This document shows positions 7,740 through 13,869 of a stretch of DNA of 21,330 nucleotides, in pieces. Numbering within the stretch: position 1 is the stretch's first letter; each line of letters starts with the position of its first letter. This stretch comes from CAZWMK01 sp964635065 (GTDB lineage Bacteria > Pseudomonadota > Alphaproteobacteria > Sphingomonadales > Sphingomonadaceae), in the NCBI GenBank assembly GCA_964635065.1, contig CAZWMK010000032.1:1-21330 (forward strand). The letters are read 5' to 3'. The notes under the pieces are model-generated. The model was not told the DNA's origin, did no database searches, and saw nothing but the letters and a program-made list of their open reading frames with translations. The translations under genes and the position numbers were made by a program.

Positions 7740-9889
7740 AATTCTTTCGGACCAAGACAGGCGACGCCCGCATTCCGCTGCAAAAATGGCTGTGGCGTTC
7801 TTATTTCCGTTCGGCGCTGGTGCCGCTGCTGTGCATCGAATTAGGCTTTCTGGCCGTCTACTGGGCCAGCGGTCGGCTGACCTATGAACGCAATATCGCC
7901 ACCATCGAATCTGTTTCGCAAGACTATCTCGTCGATGTCGTCGCACGCGAAGCCGCCACAATCGGCCAGACGCTGAAAGGCATCGAGCAGCTGACAGCAC
8001 TGTTCAACAGCCAGACCGCGCGTGCCTTTGTGACGCCCTATGATCCGCCGGCTTCGGAAAAGGCGCGCTACCGGTTCAGCGATACCGGCGCCTTCCACAC
8101 ATTCCGCGACAATGGCACGACGGCAACCTTCTATAGCGGCGTAAAGCCAATCGGCCCGAAAGAAATAGAAAAGGTCTGGCGCCTCGCACAGCTTGATCCG
8201 GTCATGAAAAGCATCAAGGATTCAAGCCCCTTGATCTCTCAGCTTTATGTCAACACCAATGACAGCTATAATAGGATATATCCTTATTTCGATGTCATTT
8301 CGCAATATCCAGTGAAAATGGATATTCCATCCTATAATTTCTATTATGAAGCCGACGCCAAGCACAATCCGTCGCGCGGCGTCGTATGGACCGATGCCTA
8401 TATCGATCCGGCCGGCAGCGGCTGGATGGTGTCCGCCATCGCGCCAACCTATGTCAACGGCACGCTGGAAGCCGTGCCAGGCATCGACATCACCATCGAT
8501 TCCATTGTGAAACGTGTTCTCGACATGGACCTGCCATGGAACGGCTATGCTGTGCTGGTCGGCCGCGACGGCACCATCATCGCCTTGCCCAAGGCGGGCG
8601 AACGCGACTTTGGCCTGCGTGAACTGAAAGACCATGACTATGCCACGGCCATCGGTGGCGACACGTTCAAGCCGGAGAATTTCAACATCCACAAACGCGC
8701 CGATACCAAGGCGCTGGCGGCCGAGCTGTTCCGCAGGAAACAGGGCGTCACCCATGCCGACCTGAACAAGGACATGACCGCCGCCTTCGCCGAAATCCCC
8801 GGACCGGGCTGGCGACTGGTCCTGCTGGCCCCGACCAGCACCATCTATGCCTCGGCCACATCGCTGCGCGAACAGCTGATTTTCATCGGCTTTGTGATGG
8901 TCGGCATCCTTCTCGTCTTCTACCTTGGCTTCTTCGGCTATCTTTTCGTGCGCGCGCGGGCGATGAGTCGCGAAGTGGCGCAACCGCTTGAAGGATTGTC
9001 GGCCATGATGGATCGCATGGGCGCCGGCGCCTTCGAACAGACGCCGCCTGAGACCAACGTCGACGAACTGGAAAATGTCGGAACCCACCTTACCGCCATG
9101 GGGCGCAAACTCGCGGCCGCCGAGCTGAAAAGCCGCGAACAGGAAAACAAGGTGCGTGAAGCGCTTGTGCTCGAGCGCGAAGCCAGCGAAGGCCAGCGCC
9201 GTTTCGTCCGAGTGATGTCGCACGAAATCCGCACGCCGCTGGCGATCATCGACAGCAGCGCCCAGATCATGGAACGGCGTGCCGGCCAGTTCACCCCGGC
9301 CGATATCACCGACCGCGCCAACAAGATCCGCAAGGCCACTGTGCGCATGACCAATGTCATGACCCGCTCGGTCCGTCTGCTTGAACTCGATGCAGGGCAG
9401 GAACAGCCAACGCTTCTGCCGCTCGACCTGCGCGAGATGATCGACGGCAGCGCCGGCGACTTCCAGAAACTGGTCTCCCCGCGCGCCCTCAGGATCGAAA
9501 CCGATACACACCTGCCCGTACTGGGCGACACGGAAATGATCCGCATGGCGCTTACGGCTCTTGTCGACAATGCCGACAAATATTCGCCAGCGGGGGAACC
9601 GATCACCATTCTCGCCGAACGCGACGGCAATGACGCCATCATTGCGGTCCGCGACTGTGGCACGGGCATCCCGCCTGCCGATCGCCCGCATATTTTCGAG
9701 CGTTTCTATCGTGGCAGCAACTCGACCAAAACAGCGGGTGGTGGTATTGGCCTGCATGTGGCCCATCGCTTCATGACCCTGCATGGCGGCACCATCGAGG
9801 TGGTGGACGTCCCCGATGGCGGCTGCGTCGCGTTGCGACTGCCGCTGACGACGCCTGCCGCATCTGCGGCGGCACATGGCGGCGCATGA
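7736..9889 (+). CDS. dCache sensor histidine kinase (HK3)
   Basis: Inner-membrane kinase of 717 residues with a large periplasmic sensor. One span lies at about 24-45, a double-Cache-type domain at about 50-375, a second span at about 381-405, a HAMP-like segment at 406-460, a helical linker, then HisKA with H496 in MSHEIRTPL and an ATPase domain with VDNADKYS (N box), DCGTGIP (G1), FERFYRG (F) and GGGIGLHVA (G2). The Cache part contains FYYEADAKHNP and WTDAYIDPAGSGWM, typical of dCache_1 ligand domains; the R..WY pattern of amino-acid-binding dCache proteins is not obvious, so the ligand is unknown. It overlaps HK2 by 4 bp. The codons for residues about 176-205 are strikingly AT-rich (see the separate entry), unlike the rest of the gene. 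HK2 and HK3 may be alternative inputs to the same receivers. Confidence 0.93.
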   Translation: MKFFRTKTGDARIPLQKWLWRSYFRSALVPLLCIELGFLAVYWASGRLTYERNIATIESVSQDYLVDVVAREAATIGQTLKGIEQLTALFNSQTARAFVTPYDPPASEKARYRFSDTGAFHTFRDNGTTATFYSGVKPIGPKEIEKVWRLAQLDPVMKSIKDSSPLISQLYVNTNDSYNRIYPYFDVISQYPVKMDIPSYNFYYEADAKHNPSRGVVWTDAYIDPAGSGWMVSAIAPTYVNGTLEAVPGIDITIDSIVKRVLDMDLPWNGYAVLVGRDGTIIALPKAGERDFGLRELKDHDYATAIGGDTFKPENFNIHKRADTKALAAELFRRKQGVTHADLNKDMTAAFAEIPGPGWRLVLLAPTSTIYASATSLREQLIFIGFVMVGILLVFYLGFFGYLFVRARAMSREVAQPLEGLSAMMDRMGAGAFEQTPPETNVDELENVGTHLTAMGRKLAAAELKSREQENKVREALVLEREASEGQRRFVRVMSHEIRTPLAIIDSSAQIMERRAGQFTPADITDRANKIRKATVRMTNVMTRSVRLLELDAGQEQPTLLPLDLREMIDGSAGDFQKLVSPRALRIETDTHLPVLGDTEMIRMALTALVDNADKYSPAGEPITILAERDGNDAIIAVRDCGTGIPPADRPHIFERFYRGSNSTKTAGGGIGLHVAHRFMTLHGGTIEVVDVPDGGCVALRLPLTTPAASAAAHGGA
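8261..8350 (+). other. AT-rich patch with inverted repeats inside the HK3 sensor domain
   Basis: By hand count 27 of 90 bases are G or C (30%), against roughly 60% around it. It contains a 12-bp perfect palindrome AGGATATATCCT (8273-8284) and a hairpin with perfect 8-bp arms AATATCCA (8304-8311) and TGGATATT (8319-8326) around a 7-nt loop. The reading frame stays open and includes the codons AGG and ATA, normally rare in GC-rich genomes. It encodes part of the conserved Cache segment. Confidence 0.8.
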
Positions 9890-9902
9890 CAGAGAGCGAT
9901 TG

Positions 9903-10736
9903 ATGCACAGCCCCAATATCCTGATCGTCGAGGACGAAGCAGAGTTGCTGCAGGATCTTTCCGACATGCTGTCGTATGAGGGCCATGTCGTGACGACTGC
10001 CGGCGATGCGGAAACCGCGCTGGCGATAATCGCCGAATCCCGTCCCGATCTTGTTTTGTGCGACATCCGTCTGCCGGGCATGTCGGGGCTGGATCTGCTC
10101 AGAGCCTTGCAGGATCGCGCCATGACTGCCGCGCCGCCGCGATTCATTTTCCTGACCGCCTATGGCGACCAGGACATGCGCGCCGCCTGCGATGCGCTCG
10201 GCGCGCTCGACTGCCTGCAAAAGCCGGTCGATTATGCCCGGCTCACCACGCTGATCGACAGCTATCTCGCACCGGGCCGTGCCACCTCGGCATCCGCCGC
10301 GCCGCCGCCTCCGGCGACCGCAGCCCCCAGCCCGTCATCGCTCCGCTGTGAAGAGGGCGCACGGGCAGTCCTGATCGTCGAGGACGATTCGTCGCTGGCC
10401 GAAGAAATGATCGATTTGCTCGATTGCTACGACATCCCCGCCGTCTCCAGCACCTCCGTCGGCGAAGCCCTCGCGCGTTTGCGTGCCGATGCGCGACTGG
10501 TCGGCGCGCTCGTCGATCTGGGGCTTGGGGCCGAAAGCGGCTTTGATCTGATCCATGCCGTCGCCCAGGACCCGGCGCTCGCGTCCCGTCGGCTGCGCTT
10601 TGTCATTCTGAGCGGCGCCACCTGCGATCCCGATGAACTCGCCAGCTTGCCGATCGCCCCGATCGGCATATTGCTTAAACCGGCCCCGACCGGCGAATTG
10701 ATGCAAAAAATTCGCGCCCTGATCGCCACAGACTGA
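9903..10736 (+). CDS. Tandem two-receiver response regulator (REC-REC)
   Basis: A 277-residue cytoplasmic protein made of two receiver domains joined by an Ala/Pro-rich linker (about 124-150) and lacking any output domain. REC1 has E10, D11 and E12, phospho-acceptor D54 in LCDIRLPG, T85 and K107. REC2 has E160, D161 and D162, phospho-acceptor D205 in LVDLGLG, S237 and K259. Both look phosphorylatable; REC2 is the more divergent, with GLGAESG where MPGxDG is usual. It could relay, integrate or drain phosphate from HK2 and HK3. An ATG at 9876 would overlap HK3 by 14 bp; I prefer the ATG at 9903, 13 bp after the HK3 stop, with a GAGAG ribosome-binding site. Its stop codon lies in a short tandem repeat. 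Confidence 0.9.
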   Translation: MHSPNILIVEDEAELLQDLSDMLSYEGHVVTTAGDAETALAIIAESRPDLVLCDIRLPGMSGLDLLRALQDRAMTAAPPRFIFLTAYGDQDMRAACDALGALDCLQKPVDYARLTTLIDSYLAPGRATSASAAPPPPATAAPSPSSLRCEEGARAVLIVEDDSSLAEEMIDLLDCYDIPAVSSTSVGEALARLRADARLVGALVDLGLGAESGFDLIHAVAQDPALASRRLRFVILSGATCDPDELASLPIAPIGILLKPAPTGELMQKIRALIATD

Positions 10737-10755
10737 ACCACTGAGCGACTGAGCC
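10732..10755. repeat. Three tandem 8-bp repeats at the REC-REC stop codon
   Basis: Three adjacent units, ACTGAACC, ACTGAGCG and ACTGAGCC, lie at 10732-10755. The first contains the TGA stop of the REC-REC gene. The third runs into a possible hairpin (AGCCGC 10752-10757 with GCGGCT 10769-10774, 11-nt loop) that has no following U-run. Confidence 0.7.
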
Positions 10756-10868
10756 GCAGAGCATTCCCGCGGCTGGTTCACCAATCGAATACAGTCAAAA
10801 TGGCATCGGTTGCAGCATGGCAGAGCCGTTTATGGCGCGATTGAGCGCGTCACCGAAAAGGATGTCGC

Positions 10869-10874
10869 TATACT
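10869..10874 (+). promoter_or_regulatory. Candidate -10 box for the second winged-helix regulator
   Basis: TATACT at 10869-10874 matches five of six -10 positions. It lies in the 217-bp gap after the REC-REC gene and about 80 bp before the GTG start of RR2. No good -35 hexamer is found at the usual distance (GCGTCA at 10846), so the call is weak. It would allow RR2 to be expressed apart from the rest of the right arm. Confidence 0.3.
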
Positions 10875-10910
10875 TTCCTGAAGATCATGCACGATCCGTA
10901 TTTGAAAGAG

Positions 10911-10928
10911 GGGAATGCCGGCATTCCC
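10911..10928. promoter_or_regulatory. Perfect 18-bp palindrome upstream of RR2
   Basis: GGGAATGCCGGCATTCCC reads the same on both strands without mismatch. It ends 25 bp before the preferred GTG start of RR2 and about 37 bp downstream of the TATACT -10 candidate, so it would be in the transcribed leader. Its symmetry fits an operator for a dimeric winged-helix protein, and autoregulation by RR2 is the simplest idea. As RNA it could also form a hairpin. Neither role is shown by the sequence. Confidence 0.55.
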
Positions 10929-10953
10929 TCCTGTGATACAAGGAAAGCCCCCC

Positions 10954-11883
10954 GTGTCTGCCGTTACACCGTTTCGCGCGGATCATCGCTTCAGCTTTCA
11001 ACCCGAACAGAGCATGAAACTGCTCGTCGTCGATGACGACCCCTTCTGCCTCGCCGAACAGGCGGAGCTTTTCGGCAACTTCGGCTTACCATGCGCCCTT
11101 GCGTCGACCGCCCCTGAGGCGCTGGCCGTCATTGATGACGATCCCGACATCAATGTCGTGATCACTGATCTCGTCATGCCCGGTCACGACGGCCTGTGGC
11201 TGTTGCAGCAGATCAAGGAGCGCCGCGACGCCGGGCGCACCATTGCCTCAATCCTGCTGTCGGGCAAGGCCGACATGCCTGCCGCCATCGCCGGCATCCG
11301 CAACAATGCCTGCGACCTTCTGGCCAAGCCGGTCAACCGCGATGACTGTCAGCAGGCATTGACCCGCATTGCGGCCCAGATCATCCGCATGCAAGGCGAT
11401 GACATGACGCGGCAACTGGAACGCATCCGCCAGTCCGTCAGCGCGGTTGCCGAAACACTGAAAGCGCATCATGCGGAAGCCGCGCCCGCAAACGTCGCAC
11501 CTGCCGGGCTGGCAACGGCGAAGGACGACAGTCTTGACTGCGCCATGCTGGATCAGTTGCGCGGCGCCATCGCCGCCCGGCGCGCGCGGGTCAGCCATTT
11601 CGACAGCAGCTTTTTTGCCGACCCTGCGTGGGACATCTTGCTGACGCTGATGGTCGCCCGCGCCGAAGGCCGTTATGAAACCGTTACCAACCTTGCCGCC
11701 AGTACCAACGTACCCGATTCCACGGCGAAACGCTGGATCCGTTACATGACCGATTCCGGCATGCTGGTCCGCAGCGACGACCCGCACGACAGCCGCCGCA
11801 GCCTGCTGGCGTTGTCGGATGAAACCGCACGGCAGATGCGGTCTTATCTTCTGACCCTGCCGGGAAATGTGCTGCCCGTCTGA
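10954..11883 (+). CDS. Response regulator with MarR-like winged-helix output (RR2)
   Basis: Probable DNA-binding regulator of 309 residues. The receiver (about 21-140) has DDD (27-29), phospho-acceptor D72 in ITDLVMPG, a Ser in LLSGKAD and a Lys in LLAKPVN. A linker precedes the winged helix with FADPAWDIL, VPDSTAKRW and DPHDSRRSLLAL, the same type as in RR1. An ATG at 10915 would add 13 residues, but it lies inside the palindrome and only one base after the G-run. The GTG at 10954 has AAGGA at 10940-10944 with 9-nt spacing and was chosen. It closes the right arm, 217 bp after REC-REC, and precedes the FadL-type gene by 186 bp, which makes that gene a candidate target. RR1 and RR2 may recognise related sites. 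Confidence 0.9.
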   Translation: MSAVTPFRADHRFSFQPEQSMKLLVVDDDPFCLAEQAELFGNFGLPCALASTAPEALAVIDDDPDINVVITDLVMPGHDGLWLLQQIKERRDAGRTIASILLSGKADMPAAIAGIRNNACDLLAKPVNRDDCQQALTRIAAQIIRMQGDDMTRQLERIRQSVSAVAETLKAHHAEAAPANVAPAGLATAKDDSLDCAMLDQLRGAIAARRARVSHFDSSFFADPAWDILLTLMVARAEGRYETVTNLAASTNVPDSTAKRWIRYMTDSGMLVRSDDPHDSRRSLLALSDETARQMRSYLLTLPGNVLPV

Positions 11884-12069
11884 TCGCGCTTTCACACAGC
11901 GGCCGCGCGGGCGCACACAGAGGGCAGCGGCATCCGCAAGACCAATTTCTGCTAGCGCCTGCCCAATCAATCCTTGCTTGTCGCAGGCCATAACCCGGCC
12001 TAAGCGCCGCACATCATGTATTTATTCAGTAACAGCGCGCGTCTTGCGTTCGCCCGGGGGACTTCCGAC

Positions 12070-13347
12070 ATGAAAGCATCATTTTTCGCGGCACGCAGTC
12101 CTGCGGCCCTTTCCCTTGTGCTGGCCGGACTGGTCGCCGTGATGCCTGGGGCGGCGCTGGCAACCGACGGTTATTTCCTGAACGGCATGGGTGCCAAATC
12201 AAAGGGCGCCGGCGGGGTGGCCATCGCCATGCCCGAAGATGCAATGGCGATTGCAGCCAACCCTGCGGCCGCGACGGCGCTTGGCCATCGCCTCGATGCT
12301 GGTGTCGAACTGTTCATTCCGCGCCGCGGCGCCACGATCAGCGGCAATGGCGCCGGTCTTGATGGCCGTTATTCCGGCAATGGCGCCAATCCGTTCCTGC
12401 TGCCCGAAGTCGCCTATGTGCGTCCGCTCAATGACACGATTTCGGTCGGCCTTGCCATCAACGGCAATGGCGGCATGAACACGCAATACAAGCGCAATCC
12501 TTTCGCCCGCTTTGGCGCAACCGGCAATGCCGGCGTCAATCTGCGCCAGATGTTTATCGCGCCGACCATCGCCGCCGAAGTGGCGCCCGGTCACAGCTTC
12601 GGGCTGTCGCCGCTGCTGATGATCCAGAGCTTTGAAATGCAGGGCATCCACCCGTTTACAGCGGCAAGCGCCGATCCCGGCCGCATGACCAACAAGGGCA
12701 CGGACTGGGCGCCCGGCGCCGGCGTACGCATCGGCTATCTGGGAACGCTGGGCGACACTGTCACGGTGGGCGCTTTTTATCAGACCAAGGTCTGGGCCAA
12801 GCGCTTCGACAAATATGCCGGGCTGTTTGCCGAACGCGGCGGTTTTGACGTCCCCGCCTCATGGGGCGTGGGCCTGTCGTTCAAGCCGCATGACCGGCTG
12901 ACATTCGGCGTTGATTACAAGCGCATCGAATATTCCGGCATCAAGTCGGTCGGCACGCCGCTATCGCCCCTGTTCCAGGGCAATCCGTTCGGCGCGGACA
13001 ATGGTCCGGGCTTTGGCTGGCGCGATATCGACGTATTCAAATTTGGTGCCGCATATCGTCTGAACGACACGCTGACGGTCAGGGCCGGCTATGGCCATTC
13101 GGAAAATCCGGTACCGTCATCGGAAACCTTCCTCAACATTCTCGCACCCGGCGTCGTCAAGGGGCATTACACGGCAGGCGCCAGCCTGCGCCTCAGCCCA
13201 CGCACCGAAATCACCGGCTATGTCATGCACGCCCCGCGCAATACCGTGCGCGGCGTCAATTCGATTCCGGCGCCCTATGGCGGCGGCGAAGCCGATGTGC
13301 GCCTTTCGGAAACCTCCGTCGGCCTCTCGGTCGGTTTCGATTTCTGA
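12070..13347 (+). CDS. OmpP1/FadL-family outer-membrane channel
   Basis: Outer-membrane beta-barrel for uptake of hydrophobic compounds; the family covers long-chain fatty acids (FadL) and aromatic hydrocarbons (TodX type), and the substrate cannot be read from sequence. A 31-residue signal peptide ends in ALA before TDGYFLNG. The mature N terminus has the family pattern GYFLNGMGAKSKGAGG and MAIAANPA, where FadL proteins form the N-terminal hatch. Amphipathic strands follow, and the protein ends in GFDF, a C-terminal Phe typical of barrels recognised by the BAM machinery. At 425 residues it has the usual length. An ATG at 12016 is in frame, but the ATG at 12070 has GGGGGA with 8-nt spacing and a proper signal peptide. 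I found no convincing promoter in the 186-bp gap. A strong terminator follows 79 bp after the stop. Confidence 0.93.
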   Translation: MKASFFAARSPAALSLVLAGLVAVMPGAALATDGYFLNGMGAKSKGAGGVAIAMPEDAMAIAANPAAATALGHRLDAGVELFIPRRGATISGNGAGLDGRYSGNGANPFLLPEVAYVRPLNDTISVGLAINGNGGMNTQYKRNPFARFGATGNAGVNLRQMFIAPTIAAEVAPGHSFGLSPLLMIQSFEMQGIHPFTAASADPGRMTNKGTDWAPGAGVRIGYLGTLGDTVTVGAFYQTKVWAKRFDKYAGLFAERGGFDVPASWGVGLSFKPHDRLTFGVDYKRIEYSGIKSVGTPLSPLFQGNPFGADNGPGFGWRDIDVFKFGAAYRLNDTLTVRAGYGHSENPVPSSETFLNILAPGVVKGHYTAGASLRLSPRTEITGYVMHAPRNTVRGVNSIPAPYGGGEADVRLSETSVGLSVGFDF

Positions 13348-13426
13348 ACCAGAGCCTGCAAGGGGCGGGACAGCTTTTCCCGTATCCCTTGCAACGGCCG
13401 ACAAGGCACTGGCAGGGTATGAACGC

Positions 13427-13460
13427 AAACGGCCCCGGTTCATCGGAACCGGGGCCGTTT
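13427..13460. terminator. Bidirectional intrinsic terminator between convergent genes
   Basis: A perfect 15-bp stem (AAACGGCCCCGGTTC at 13427-13441 with its complement at 13446-13460) encloses the 4-nt loop ATCG. Reading plus, the stem ends in TTT followed by ATAT; reading minus, it ends in TTT followed by GCG. It lies between the FadL-type gene (plus) and the small exported protein gene (minus) and can serve both. Confidence 0.88.
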
Positions 13461-13485
13461 ATATGCAGGAAGCAGATGCTGCCGG

Positions 13486-13869
13486 TCAGCGAGGCACTTC
13501 TTCTTCCTTTTCGCGGGTTTTACGCGCCCGCTGCCACTGCTGTACAAGACAGCCGCTTTCGCCACCCGGACCGATTGCAGAGCAGCTGCTGGGACCCGTG
13601 CGGCCATGTTCGACCAGCGCCTCGCGCTCGGCCTGCACATCGGTTTTGCGGTCGCCGACTTCGGGCGGCGCGGCTGGCACGGTCGGTGGCGGCTCGCTGC
13701 GCGGTCGACCGCAGACCACCACTTCGCCCGGCTTCGATGCCTCGGGACACACTTCGGGACGCCACGAGTCAAGCGGAATGCGCTGACCTTCGGCGGGCTT
13801 GGGCTTGTCTGCCGACGCCGGTGCGGCCAGCAGCATCAAGGCAAGCATCAGGACTGTTTTTTTCATCAT
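13486..13869 (-). CDS. Small exported four-cysteine protein with VVCGR motif
   Basis: A 127-residue protein with a clear signal peptide (MMKK, a hydrophobic core, cleavage after PASA at residue 20). The mature part holds four cysteines (C41, C53, C96, C107), a PGEVVVCGR motif, a Pro-rich segment near 60-70 and a charged C-terminal tail. Similar small exported proteins with a VVCGR-type motif are common in sphingomonads; I know of no assigned function. Even cysteine number and export suggest disulfides in the periplasm. Its ATG overlaps the TGA of the glutamate dehydrogenase gene (ATGA), so it is probably translated by coupling from the same mRNA; a second ATG follows directly at 13866. The 3' end lies 25 bp from the bidirectional terminator. 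Confidence 0.8.
   Translation of the reverse strand: MMKKTVLMLALMLLAAPASADKPKPAEGQRIPLDSWRPEVCPEASKPGEVVVCGRPRSEPPPTVPAAPPEVGDRKTDVQAEREALVEHGRTGPSSCSAIGPGGESGCLVQQWQRARKTREKEEEVPR

Noticed and set aside
8222..10147. 641-codon open frame on the minus strand opposite HK3 and REC-REC
   Set aside because: It lies opposite two clear protein families with intact motifs, has no recognisable domain, and long antisense frames are common in GC-rich codon-biased genes.
141..11883. Hpt phosphotransfer domain or hybrid kinase in the signalling locus
   Set aside because: No receiver is fused to a kinase and no four-helix Hpt motif was seen in any protein or gap; any Hpt partner must be outside the window.
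11884..12069. Promoter or sigma-54 site before the FadL-type gene
   Set aside because: No TGGC-N-TGC pattern and no acceptable -35/-10 pair; only a 5-bp hairpin (AGGCC/GGCCT at 11985-12001) is visible.
2133..13554. The word TACAAGACAGC at 2133, 2529 and 13543
   Set aside because: Two of the three copies lie inside coding sequence in unrelated frames and the flanks do not agree; probably coincidence.
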